48,850 bases of DNA, taken from assembly GCA_021371965.1 (NCBI GenBank), contig JAJFVE010000176.1, forward strand, positions 1 through 48,850. Direction: 5' to 3'. Positions within the stretch are counted from its first letter, which is position 1. Each line of letters begins with the position of its first letter. The notes under the pieces were generated by a model, which made no database searches, was not told the DNA's origin, and worked only from the letters and a program-made list of their open reading frames with translations. The stretch comes from Planctomycetaceae bacterium (GTDB lineage Bacteria > Planctomycetota > Phycisphaerae > SM23-33). The position numbers and the translations under genes are program-made. Positions 39,203 to 48,100 of this stretch are shown piece after piece.

Positions 39203-41773
39203 ATGCGTCGAACGAATCAGAACCACAACCCATGCGTTTGGCGGGCCTCGCCCCTTGCACTAGCCTTGCTGCTTCTTCTGGCCGCCGCGGCCGGCAGCGC
39301 GCCAGCCGCCGACGGGGCGAGCCTTGGCCGTGCGACGGAGCAGCCCGCGGGGGGTTATTCCTACTCCCTGTGGCTCAACGGTTGGCGAAAGGTGCAGGCC
39401 GACTTTGCGTGGATGCGATCGCCCAAGGGCTCGCCGTTCGTCTATCCGCGGCTGGAGGGCTGGCACAAGAATCCGCCCGAGCTGAAGCTGCCGTACTATT
39501 TCAGCCTGCCGGCCGGGTCTTCGATCTTCGCCGTCGCGGCGAGGGGGTACGAGTTCTCGCTGGACCCGGCGGACTTTCGCACGGCCGGCTTGGCGCGCGT
39601 GGACAAGCCGACAGCCGGGTATGCCCAGGCGGTCAGCGCCGACACCGAGCGCCTGCACCGCCTCCCGCCAGCCGAGCTTGTCGTCGATTTCGAGACCGGC
39701 GGCAAGACGTTCCGGGCGGCCCGCTGCGGCGGAGCGGCGCGGATGTGGGAATCCGGCCGCTTCGTGCAGCATTATGATTTCCTGGACCTGGAGATGGAGG
39801 ATGCGGCCGGCCGGGCGCTGCCCTGCAGCGCGACGCTGGACCTGGTGGCGTGGCCGGACTCGCTGACGTTGACGCTGAGCGTCGCCAGGAAGGACGGCAA
39901 GCCTGCCGGCGCGGGCGGCGCCGCTGCGGCCGTGCCCGCATGGTCCGGCGGCAAGCTCCGTGTGGGGATCAGAGGCAAGGGCATCGACTGCGTAAGCGAA
40001 CAGGCCTTCGATGACACGTGGGCCGGCGGCGAGCAGAAGTCCGTGACCGCCACGTTCCGCGCCGAGCCGCGGCCGCCCATGGCCGATGCCGATCTGTTCG
40101 TCAAGGTATCCGCCGGGGCCGACCAGACCTTCGGCGTGAAGTTCGAGCCGAAGAAGGACTGCTTCGTTGCCTGCGTGCCGAAAATCAAGCGGGCCTTTGC
40201 GGCCGGCTACACGGACATCCGCGACTACGATGAGTTTCGCATCTCGCTGGAAAACCGCACGACCGCCGCGATGGAAATCCCGTTCCTTCTGGATTTTCAG
40301 GATGTCGCCAATATCACGGGCCTGGTCCCGATCCTCTGCGACGCCGACGGGCGGCCGACGGGCATTGCCGTGCAGTTGAGCAAGAACTGGCACCAGGGGG
40401 CGTACCTCATGGCGTACTGCTCGCTGCCGGCGCGGCCGGGCAAGAGCGAGTACCTTCTGCGCATCGCGTACGGTTTTTATGGCACGGTTCCCTCGGCAAG
40501 CCACTCGCAGCTGAGCCTCATTGGCTGGGGCGGGTTCGGCCGGTGGGATCAGCTCGCCATCGGCTGCTGGGGCGAGACGTTCTGCCTCGACATGGATATG
40601 ACCAACATCCGCACGGTCATCGCCGACGTGCGGATGCTCATGGTCAGCCGCGGACCGGCGGGCCAGAAGTGGGGCTGGAGCGACGGCCAGTGGGGCGGCG
40701 ACTGGCTGGGGCTGGCCGACGCGGCGGGCAAACGTCTGGAGTTCGGCGACCTCAAGACCGCCTACGTCGCCCACGGCCCGTGCCTGTCGGACGTGCGGTA
40801 CGCGGGCTTCTACGGTCGGCAGCGCGAGGTGGCCTTGCAGGCCCAGGTGCACACCCTGCGGGCGGATGATTACGCGCGGACGTTCCACAACCTCAAGTAC
40901 ACCTTCGACCGCGAGGCCAAGGTCGACGGGGCGTGGCTGTTCAAGATGGGCAGCGGCCCCAACGGCTACGTGACGCCGACGGTCGCTTACGGCAACGAGC
41001 AGGGGCTCATCGCGCAGCACAACTCCGCCATGCCGCTCAAGCCTCACGACATGCTGGCCGACCGCGTCACGCTGGGCGGCAAGGGGCCCTGGTGGGTCGC
41101 GTTCCCCGACGCCAACTTCACCAAGGCCGCCCTGGAGGGGCAGAAGCACTGGGGCACGGGCGGCCGCGCGCTCATCATCCGCTCGTATAAGGCCACCTTC
41201 GGCGGTAAGGAACACGCCGCCCCGACGATCTCGCTGTACGTCAGCCGCATGCTGGCGGATGGGCCGAACATTGACCTGATCCTTGTGCCGCCCAGGGGCG
41301 TTGCCGCCTTCCGAAGCGGCGACAGCGTCGAGCTGGCTGTCGAGTGGATCACGCTTCCGCGGGTTGCCCAGGATTATTACGGCCCCAATGAGACCTTCCG
41401 CAAGTTCCTCGCCGCCAATGGGGCCTCGTGGAAGACCACATACCGCGAGGCTGCCGGCAACGACCTGGCCGTGACCGCTGGCGGGGGAAAGGTTCTGCGT
41501 CGCTACCCCATCATCATTCAAGCGGATGAGCCGACCGTTGAAGTGAGCCTCAAAGGCGGCGTCGGCTACGTGCCGATCCGCTTTGAAGGCCTCAAGTCCA
41601 TCGACGGCCTCGCCCTCTACGAGGTAGCCGGCGGCAAAGAGATCAAGCTCGACCAGGCCGTCCACGGCAACGACTTCTGGCAGACGGACTATGACGCCGC
41701 CACCAAAACCTACAGCCTGACCTACAATCTGCCGCTGGACAACAAACCCCAGTCCACCTGGCGGCTACGTTAA
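39203..41773 (+). CDS. Large secreted protein of unknown function
   Basis: 856 aa from ATG 39203, which gives a good signal peptide (about residues 1-36: basic start, LALALLLLLAAAAGS, then APAADG). The rest is rich in beta-type sequence with many Trp, Tyr and Gly residues, such as YYFSLPAGSSIF, WGGFGRWDQLAIGCWGETF, WGWSDGQWGGDWLGL and YPIIIQADEPTVEVSL. I recognise no family. The size, export signal and neighbours (GH28, GH20-like, CBM9-like protein) suggest a polysaccharide-binding or -degrading protein, by context only. It is convergent with the GH20-like gene; the 56-nt gap shows no clear terminator. Confidence 0.7.
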   Translation: MRRTNQNHNPCVWRASPLALALLLLLAAAAGSAPAADGASLGRATEQPAGGYSYSLWLNGWRKVQADFAWMRSPKGSPFVYPRLEGWHKNPPELKLPYYFSLPAGSSIFAVAARGYEFSLDPADFRTAGLARVDKPTAGYAQAVSADTERLHRLPPAELVVDFETGGKTFRAARCGGAARMWESGRFVQHYDFLDLEMEDAAGRALPCSATLDLVAWPDSLTLTLSVARKDGKPAGAGGAAAAVPAWSGGKLRVGIRGKGIDCVSEQAFDDTWAGGEQKSVTATFRAEPRPPMADADLFVKVSAGADQTFGVKFEPKKDCFVACVPKIKRAFAAGYTDIRDYDEFRISLENRTTAAMEIPFLLDFQDVANITGLVPILCDADGRPTGIAVQLSKNWHQGAYLMAYCSLPARPGKSEYLLRIAYGFYGTVPSASHSQLSLIGWGGFGRWDQLAIGCWGETFCLDMDMTNIRTVIADVRMLMVSRGPAGQKWGWSDGQWGGDWLGLADAAGKRLEFGDLKTAYVAHGPCLSDVRYAGFYGRQREVALQAQVHTLRADDYARTFHNLKYTFDREAKVDGAWLFKMGSGPNGYVTPTVAYGNEQGLIAQHNSAMPLKPHDMLADRVTLGGKGPWWVAFPDANFTKAALEGQKHWGTGGRALIIRSYKATFGGKEHAAPTISLYVSRMLADGPNIDLILVPPRGVAAFRSGDSVELAVEWITLPRVAQDYYGPNETFRKFLAANGASWKTTYREAAGNDLAVTAGGGKVLRRYPIIIQADEPTVEVSLKGGVGYVPIRFEGLKSIDGLALYEVAGGKEIKLDQAVHGNDFWQTDYDAATKTYSLTYNLPLDNKPQSTWRLR

Positions 41774-41829
41774 TCAAGCGTTCCTCCAAGCGACGACCTG
41801 GAACTGCTGCTCGCCTTTTCCCTCCAGCG

Positions 41830-43647
41830 TCAGGAAACCTTCGCGCAGGAGTGCTCCAGGTTCTTGAAGCCTTGCACGATCTGGAAGAAGCGGGAGGGTT
41901 TGTTGCGGCGCGGCCAGACTTTCTTCAGGTGCGCGATCGTGTCGCGGGACTGGGCTATCAGGTCGGCCTTGTTGGGGACGGGTTTGGCGGCTTGCACGTG
42001 CTTGATGGCGATCAGCCAGCGGCAGGCGAAGGCGTCGAGGTGGGCGGCGACGGCGAAGTCGGCGTAGGTGTCGGCCAGGAATTTGGTGGCGGCCTTGTCG
42101 GGCGCCGGCCAGCTCAGGCGCTCGAGCTTTCGGGCGTGGGCTTCCAAACGGGCGCAGACTTTGGGATCAAAGGGGGCTTCTTCGACTTTCAGCCCGGCCA
42201 GCGGCATCCAGAGCCCCCAGTAGGCCTGCGGCCAGGGCAGGCCGACGCTTTCGTCGAGCGAGCCCAGGGTCTCCAGCGCGCCGGCGAGCTTCCGGCCCTG
42301 GGGGCCCAGCGTGTGGCGGCAGAAGCGCTGCATGAAGGCGCGGTCGTCCAGGCCGCGCAGGTTCCACGAACAGGCGCCGCCGTAGGCCATGTTCGCCAGG
42401 CTCACGCCCAGCGGGTTGCGGTGGTTGCCGTCGCCCCAGTCGGTGTTGAGCACGCCCTCGACGCCGAGCTTGAGCCCCTCCGCTGTAAACTCGCGGATGT
42501 TCCGCTGCCCGTGCCGCAGGCGGCAGCCGTGCGAGGCCCAGGCGTTGGTGCCGGGGCAGACCATGCACGCCAGGCCGCGGTCGGTGATCTCGCGCGTCCG
42601 CGGAACGCGCGAGCCGTGGGGATCGTAGTCCCAGTTGAGCATCACTACGTCGCTCGGCCAGCCTGGCAGCGACTCGGGGTGCTCGAGCACGATGTCGGCC
42701 CACATGTTCATCCGCTTGCCGTGCTTGCCGCAGAGGCGGTGAACCTTGAGCAGGAACTCCTTGTACAGACCGCCGATGCCGATGCGGTCGGCCCGGCGCT
42801 TGCTGCGGCCTTTGCCCAGTTCCCAGGTCTCGTCGCCGCAGATGTTGAAGTCGACGGCCTCGAACAGGGGGACGTATTCGGCGTAGAGTTCGTCCAGCAA
42901 GGCGATCGATCGCGGGTCGGTCGGGCAGAGCGTCGAGCATTTTTTGTCGGGGTCGACGAACTCGCCCAGCGGCTTGTACCGCGGCTGGGCCAGCACGCGC
43001 TCGAGGTGCCCGAAGCTCGCCAGCGAGCCCAACAGCCGCACGTGATGCGCCTTGGCGTGCTCCTGCAGGGCGAGGATTTCATCCGCCGACAGCGAGCTAT
43101 AGCCCTCGTCGATCCCGGGGTGGCTGCGGAAGGCGAAGACGTTCTCGACGTAGAGCTGTAGTTCGTTGATCTTCCATCGCCCCAGGTGTTCGACGAGGTC
43201 TTTGAGCGTCGAGAGCCTGGGCACCTTGCCGCGCGAGCAGTCGTGGTACACGCCGCGCCGCCCCAGCGCCGGGGCGTCATCGATCACACAGCACGGCAGG
43301 CTGCGCCCACCAGCCGCAATCATCTCGCGCAGCGTCTGCACGCCGTAGTACGCCCCCGCGTCGCCCGACGAGCGTATCTCGATTCCTTCAGAGCTCACCG
43401 CCAGCCGGTACGCCTCGCCGCCATGCACGCCGCGGTCGCGCACGATCCGCGTGGCCGCAGGCAGCCCCGCCGACGCCTCGACGCGCGCCGCAATCCCCGC
43501 GGCGGCCAAGTCGGCCGCCAACTGCCGCAGCGGCATCTGGTCAACAACGCGCGGCGAAGCCAGCACCGCGCAGCGCGGCCACACAAACCGCCCGCCGCAG
43601 GGCGTGAACTTCTTCACCGGTATGAGCAGCTCTCTATCGATGGTCAT
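41830..43647 (-). CDS. GH20-like beta-N-acetylhexosaminidase family protein
   Basis: 605 aa; GAGGAG 6 nt before ATG 43647. The N-terminal domain (about 1-115) ends in GDAGAYYGVQTLREMI, the GH20b pattern. It is followed by the barrel with RRGVYHDCSRGKVPRLSTLKDLVEHLGRWKINELQLYVEN. The catalytic Asp-Glu pair is DE in FNICGDETWELGKG near residue 273. The family removes terminal N-acetyl-hexosamines by substrate-assisted catalysis. No signal peptide is present. The C-terminal 130 residues are helical. The substrate is not certain, since distant GH20-like proteins may act on other sugars. Confidence 0.82.
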   Translation of the reverse strand: MTIDRELLIPVKKFTPCGGRFVWPRCAVLASPRVVDQMPLRQLAADLAAAGIAARVEASAGLPAATRIVRDRGVHGGEAYRLAVSSEGIEIRSSGDAGAYYGVQTLREMIAAGGRSLPCCVIDDAPALGRRGVYHDCSRGKVPRLSTLKDLVEHLGRWKINELQLYVENVFAFRSHPGIDEGYSSLSADEILALQEHAKAHHVRLLGSLASFGHLERVLAQPRYKPLGEFVDPDKKCSTLCPTDPRSIALLDELYAEYVPLFEAVDFNICGDETWELGKGRSKRRADRIGIGGLYKEFLLKVHRLCGKHGKRMNMWADIVLEHPESLPGWPSDVVMLNWDYDPHGSRVPRTREITDRGLACMVCPGTNAWASHGCRLRHGQRNIREFTAEGLKLGVEGVLNTDWGDGNHRNPLGVSLANMAYGGACSWNLRGLDDRAFMQRFCRHTLGPQGRKLAGALETLGSLDESVGLPWPQAYWGLWMPLAGLKVEEAPFDPKVCARLEAHARKLERLSWPAPDKAATKFLADTYADFAVAAHLDAFACRWLIAIKHVQAAKPVPNKADLIAQSRDTIAHLKKVWPRRNKPSRFFQIVQGFKNLEHSCAKVS

Positions 43648-43897
43648 GGCCGTCTCCTCGTATCATGGATCATAACCCAGCGTTTAGAAACTTTGCCACA
43701 GAGATCACAAAGAGTACTCGGTGAGTCTGCAACTGGAAAGCGGCACGGCCGCCGTGCTGGAATCCGATTTGCCGACGCTTCGCTCGCTATGGCGTGCCCA
43801 CGGCTACGGTCTCCTTGGCCTTGGGGTAACTTCTCCCGATCGGCAGGAACCGCTCCTGAACAGTCCGGTTCAACATGGTGCGGGCGAGGGATGCACT

Positions 43898-46162
43898 ATG
43901 AACGCGCGAAGAGTTTTGCCGCTGCTGGTGGTGGTCTGGATCGCTCTGCCGGCACGCGCGGCCCCGGCGGTTCTGGACATTCCGCGCATCGAGTCCATCA
44001 CCATCGACGGCAAGATCGACGACTGGGGACAGGCGGGATACCGGCTGGACGTTCTCGAACCGATGGGCGGCCCGCCCGCGCCCGTCAGTCAGCGCGTGGC
44101 CGCGCGGCTGGGCTGGGACGACCGCGGGGTGCTCATGCTGGTGACCATTTGGGACGATCGCTGGATGGAAAACCCGCGCGCCGACCGCCTCTACGAGGGC
44201 GACTCGATCGAGGCGTTCCTGTTCTCCAGCGCCGGCGCCTGCCAGTGGGTCGTCTCGCCCGGCATGGACGCGGCTCAGGCCGCGCCGCGATGGCAGTTCT
44301 TCGACAAGCGTTCGCCCGGCCGTCGCGGCGCAGCGGCGCCGCTGGTGGGCCGAACCCGCGCGGGCGATGAATGCACCGTCGAGATCCTGCTGCCGTGGTC
44401 GGCGTTGGGCGTCGAGCCGGCGGCGGGCACGGCGCCGGTGAGTCTCCAGTTCTGGGTGAGCGACCGCGACGACCACGTCGAAGACATCCAGCGTCTGTGG
44501 CTGAAGCAGATTTCACTGCATCTGGCGGGCAGGCCCTCGCCGGCGCAAGGGTTCATCCACTGGACGGGCTTCAACGCAAGGGCGATGCTGACGACGCTGA
44601 TGATTCGCGGCGGCCCTGCCGCCGGCGGCAAAGAAGCCTCCCTCGTCCGGGGCGAAAAGATCCTCGCCAGGTGCGTGCTCGCGCGCGACGCCTGCGGCTA
44701 TGCCCAGGGCGAACTGCTCATGCCCGAGCGGCGCGGCGGCGAAGACGCGGCTGAGTTGTCGGTACGCGTGGAGGGCAAAGAGGTCGCCCGCATCGCCGCG
44801 GCTGACAACACCCGCGCCCGCGCCGAGCAGTTTCTCTTCGCCCCGATGGCGGCTTCGCCCGAGCGAGTGTTCGACGGCGAGACTTTTCCGCCGGTGGCTT
44901 TCAAGGATCCTCGCCTGGTTGAGCGGGCGATAGGCTCCTACACGCTGCGGACCACCTATTACGACAGCGGCTTTCGTCCGGTGACGCACGCCGCCGCCCC
45001 GGGGCGCTATGGCGCGGTGGTCGAGGTGATGACGCCGCAAGGCCGACTCTGCCGGCGGTTCGTGTCGCTCGTTCGCCGCGGCGCCGCGGCAGCCGTCGAC
45101 CCCGCACAGGACCGCCAGTGGTGGGTCGACTTCAAACGCCGCTTCTACGGATGGGACAAACGCTGGCCCGGGCCTTTCGCCTGTCCGCGAACTGCCGACG
45201 GCCCACCGGCGCCGGTGGTGCGCGAGGGCCCAGCCGCCGAGGCAGGCATGAAGGCCGGCGCCGCGGCTGCCATCGACGCGGTCCTGACGCAATGGGCGGC
45301 CGACAGCGACGAGCCGTTCAACGCCTGCGTGGTTCGCCATGGCGTGATCGTGCTGGACAAGGCCTACGGTTCGCGCGGCGGCAAGGCGATGACAACGGAC
45401 TCGATCTGCGGCATCGCCTCGCTGACCAAGATGCTCTCGAGCGTGCTGTTGCTGACGTTCGTCGACCAGGGTCTGGTGGACCTCGACGCCCCCGTGAGCG
45501 ACTACCTGCCGCCGTTCCAGGGCGTGCGGACGAACAAGCCCCTGACCGTGCGGCACCTGTACACGCACGCCAGCGGCGTGCAGGGCTGGCACTGGGGGGC
45601 GTTCGAGAACGACCTGGAAGAGCGACTGGCCTGCTACATGCCCAACGTCCGCGTAGGCGAGGCTTTCCTCTACAACGGCACCGGGTTCGACCTGGGCACC
45701 AAGATCCTCGAGGCCGTCAGCGGCCAGTCGCAGCCGCTGCTGGCACGAAGGCGCCTGCTGGAACCGCTGGGCTGCCGCAACACCATCATGCCCGACGGCG
45801 GCGGCGCCGCCGGCAGCACGGCCAGCGACCTGGCGCACATCGGGCAGATGCTGCTCAACAAAGGCGCGTACGGCCGCATGCGCTTCATGAGCGAGCGGAC
45901 GTTCGAGCAACTGCTGCCGCGGCGATTGACGAAAGTGCTGGGGCCCGCGACGGGCGAGGTCTACGGCCTGGGGACGATGTGGTTTGACAACGAAGGCTGG
46001 GGCAAGGGCACGTTCGCCCACGGCGCCAAGTCCGACACGGTGCTGCGCATCGACGGCGAGCACGACCTGGTGGTGGCCATCGCCCGCAGCCGCCGGGGCA
46101 CGAACTTCGAGACCTACTACCCCCAGTTCATCCACGCCGTCCTGTCCGGCATCGCCCCGTAA
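43898..46162 (+). CDS. Secreted fusion of a CBM9-like domain with a serine beta-lactamase/esterase domain
   Basis: 754 aa from ATG 43898 (GAGGG 7 nt upstream). A signal peptide (VLPLLVVVWIALPARA) is followed by a carbohydrate-binding family 9-like beta-sandwich (about 28-215: ITIDGKIDDWGQAGY, VAARLGWDDRGVLMLVTIWDD, EGDSIEAFL, VEILLPWSALG). A middle region of unknown fold follows. From about residue 450 there is a class C beta-lactamase-related serine hydrolase: SxxK as SLTK near 507, YNG near 592 and HGAK near 708 in place of KTG. Such proteins are usually esterases or peptidases, not antibiotic hydrolases. The CBM9-like part points to glycan substrates. Confidence 0.82.
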   Translation: MNARRVLPLLVVVWIALPARAAPAVLDIPRIESITIDGKIDDWGQAGYRLDVLEPMGGPPAPVSQRVAARLGWDDRGVLMLVTIWDDRWMENPRADRLYEGDSIEAFLFSSAGACQWVVSPGMDAAQAAPRWQFFDKRSPGRRGAAAPLVGRTRAGDECTVEILLPWSALGVEPAAGTAPVSLQFWVSDRDDHVEDIQRLWLKQISLHLAGRPSPAQGFIHWTGFNARAMLTTLMIRGGPAAGGKEASLVRGEKILARCVLARDACGYAQGELLMPERRGGEDAAELSVRVEGKEVARIAAADNTRARAEQFLFAPMAASPERVFDGETFPPVAFKDPRLVERAIGSYTLRTTYYDSGFRPVTHAAAPGRYGAVVEVMTPQGRLCRRFVSLVRRGAAAAVDPAQDRQWWVDFKRRFYGWDKRWPGPFACPRTADGPPAPVVREGPAAEAGMKAGAAAAIDAVLTQWAADSDEPFNACVVRHGVIVLDKAYGSRGGKAMTTDSICGIASLTKMLSSVLLLTFVDQGLVDLDAPVSDYLPPFQGVRTNKPLTVRHLYTHASGVQGWHWGAFENDLEERLACYMPNVRVGEAFLYNGTGFDLGTKILEAVSGQSQPLLARRRLLEPLGCRNTIMPDGGGAAGSTASDLAHIGQMLLNKGAYGRMRFMSERTFEQLLPRRLTKVLGPATGEVYGLGTMWFDNEGWGKGTFAHGAKSDTVLRIDGEHDLVVAIARSRRGTNFETYYPQFIHAVLSGIAP

Positions 46163-46181
46163 CACGGGCATCTCGCCCACC
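46163..46181. repeat. GC-rich palindromic repeat between convergent genes
   Basis: CACGGGCATCTCGCCCACC, one more copy of the dispersed family, starts directly after the stop of the serine hydrolase gene and ends 6 nt before the stop of the dehydrogenase. A T-run on the plus strand follows (46184-46188), so it could act as an intrinsic terminator. Confidence 0.65.
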
Positions 46182-46187
46182 CCTTTT

Positions 46188-47171
46188 TCACGGCACCAGG
46201 ACGATCTTGCCCAGGAAGTGGGCCTCGAGGGCTCGGTGGGCGTCGGCGGCCTGCTCCAGCGGGAACGCGTGGGCAATGCACACGTCGAAAGAGCCGGCCT
46301 CGACCAGGCGGTTGATCCGGTCGATGGTCTGGCGGTCGATCAGGCCGTCGTAGCTCTGGAACGTCAGGCCGCTGCGCGGCTGCGGCACGGGCTCGACGCC
46401 GTTGGGATACGCCACGCGCCCGCCTTGGCGGACGATCTCGAGCGCCCGTTCGGCCGCCTCGCCGCCGGCTGTCAGCAGCGCGCCGTCGAGCCCGCCGGGG
46501 ACGAGCTTGCCAGCGGCCTCGGCCACGTCGCCCTTGTGGCCGTCGAGGACCCAATCAGCCCCGAGGCGCTGGACGAGCTCGACGCCGTCGTCGCCCGAGG
46601 CCGCCGCCAGCACTCGCAGGCCCATCCGCCTGGCGAACTGAACGGCCAGGTGCCCAATGCCGCCGCTGGCGCCGAAGATCAGCACCGACTGGCCGCGCTT
46701 GAGGTCCAGCAGGTCCAGGCCCTGCAAGGCCGTGATCGCGTCGATGGCCAGCGCCCCGGCCTGAAGGGTCGTCAACTCGCCGGGAATGTGCGAAACGTTC
46801 TCGGCCTTGACGGCCGCGAACTCGGCATAGAATCCGCCTTTGGGATTGGCCAGGCTGGCGGCGTAGACGCGGTCGCCCTCTTTGAACTTCGTCTGATCGA
46901 CGCTGCGCCCGATTGCCGCTATCGTTCCGGCGCCTTCAGTGCCGATAACGTAGGGGAACTTGGGCTTGATGCCGAGCATGTCGGCAAAGCCGCCTTCTCG
47001 TTCAAACGGGTCCCACACGCCCACGCCGGCCGACTCGACGCGAATCAGAATCTCGTCGTCGAGGATCGCCGGCACGCTCAGCGTGACGGGCTTGAGTTCG
47101 TCGATGCCGCCAAACTGGTCAATCGTGATGGCCTTCATCGTTTTCTGCACAATCTGTGTTGCCATAGCCAT
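46188..47171 (-). CDS. Zinc-independent NADPH:quinone reductase-like medium-chain dehydrogenase
   Basis: 327 aa from ATG 47171 (GGGAGGG 6 nt upstream; the in-frame ATG 47186 overlaps this Shine-Dalgarno). The GroES-like N-terminal domain (MKAITIDQFGG, VIGTEGAGTIAAIG) is followed by a Rossmann fold with SVLIFGASGGIGHLAVQFARRMG. The structural-zinc cysteines of alcohol dehydrogenases are absent. The family reduces quinones or enones with NADPH. It stands alone and is divergent from the phosphatase gene. Confidence 0.87.
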   Translation of the reverse strand: MAMATQIVQKTMKAITIDQFGGIDELKPVTLSVPAILDDEILIRVESAGVGVWDPFEREGGFADMLGIKPKFPYVIGTEGAGTIAAIGRSVDQTKFKEGDRVYAASLANPKGGFYAEFAAVKAENVSHIPGELTTLQAGALAIDAITALQGLDLLDLKRGQSVLIFGASGGIGHLAVQFARRMGLRVLAAASGDDGVELVQRLGADWVLDGHKGDVAEAAGKLVPGGLDGALLTAGGEAAERALEIVRQGGRVAYPNGVEPVPQPRSGLTFQSYDGLIDRQTIDRINRLVEAGSFDVCIAHAFPLEQAADAHRALEAHFLGKIVLVP

Positions 47172-47295
47172 GACAGTCCCTCCCATGGAAGATCAAGAAC
47201 CGGCCCTTGAGAATTGTAGTGCCCCCGGGGGGCGGGCGGCCTGCATGGCAAGGCCCGGAAGGCTAGAGGTAAAGGTCGCAATAGGCGGGCCAAGG

Positions 47296-47318
47296 CGATA
47301 TCATTTATCACGATATCG
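47296..47318. promoter_or_regulatory. Inverted repeat CGATATC-N9-GATATCG upstream of the phosphatase gene
   Basis: Two exact 7-bp arms (47296-47302, 47312-47318) around ATTTATCAC in an otherwise GC-rich region. TATCAT within it could be a -10 element. The arrangement fits a repressor operator over a promoter. Confidence 0.35.
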
Positions 47319-47354
47319 AGGGGCCCTCCAGACGTTCTCATTCAGGAAAATCGC

Positions 47355-48029
47355 ATGAATGAAAAAGTGAGATCGCATCGGACGGGCGTCCCGCTCTGGT
47401 TGTGGCTGCCTTGTGCGCTGGCGGCATTGGCCGCGGGTGGATATTACGGGGTGTGGCAGCCGCTGGCCCACCACTACCTGCCCCGAAACTGGGGCGTGGT
47501 GGAAGAGGGCTGGATCTACCGCAGCGGCGAACTGCCCAGCGGCCTCGTCCGCGACATGCTCGCCGAGCACAAGATCAAAGTTGTGATCGCCCTCTACAGT
47601 CAAGATGCCCGGGACGACGAGCAGCAGGCGATGAAGCAGGCCGTCGATGAACTGGGCATCGAGCTCAAGCGGTTTCCCTTGCGAGGCGACGGCACGCCCG
47701 GAGATGCCGATCCCGTTCAGGGCATCGCCAAGTACGCCGACGCCGTGGCCGCCCTGGCGCAGGCCCGGCGCGAAGGAAAACCGGCCCTGGTCCAGTGCAG
47801 CGCGGGCACGCATCGCACCGGCGGAGTCATAGCGACCTATCGCGTGCTGGTGGAACGCAAGCCCATCAGCAAGGCCTATGAGGAACTCTGCGATTACGGT
47901 TGGGATCCCGCTAAGCACCAGCACCTGCTGAAGTTTCTCAACCCGGCCATGGACGACGTTGCCGCCAGGCTGGTCCTGCGGGGCGCGATCGCGAAGATCC
48001 CCGACCCCGTGCCCGTCCTGGGCCCCTGA
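47355..48029 (+). CDS. Membrane-anchored dual-specificity/tyrosine phosphatase-like protein
   Basis: 224 aa. One N-terminal helix (about 13-30) anchors the protein, so the catalytic part is probably outside the cytoplasm. GWIYRSGELPSG is the typical start of this phosphatase fold. The CX5R loop is CSAGTHR with Cys148, followed by TGG. A general-acid Asp may be in LRGDGTPGDAD. Related bacterial proteins are annotated as tyrosine phosphatases, but targets are unknown. AGGA is about 7 nt before the ATG. Confidence 0.8.
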   Translation: MNEKVRSHRTGVPLWLWLPCALAALAAGGYYGVWQPLAHHYLPRNWGVVEEGWIYRSGELPSGLVRDMLAEHKIKVVIALYSQDARDDEQQAMKQAVDELGIELKRFPLRGDGTPGDADPVQGIAKYADAVAALAQARREGKPALVQCSAGTHRTGGVIATYRVLVERKPISKAYEELCDYGWDPAKHQHLLKFLNPAMDDVAARLVLRGAIAKIPDPVPVLGP

Positions 48030-48100
48030 GGATCGGCTCGACAACTTACCACGAATTGGCCTGTCCCTTTTTCTGCCCTGCGCAACCATGGAGAGTCTGA

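Noticed and set aside
45418..46035. Antibiotic-resistance beta-lactamase
   Set aside because: The SxxK/YxN/HGAK pattern is that of the broad serine hydrolase (class C-related) family. The fusion to a CBM9-like domain and the genomic context point to an esterase-type role.
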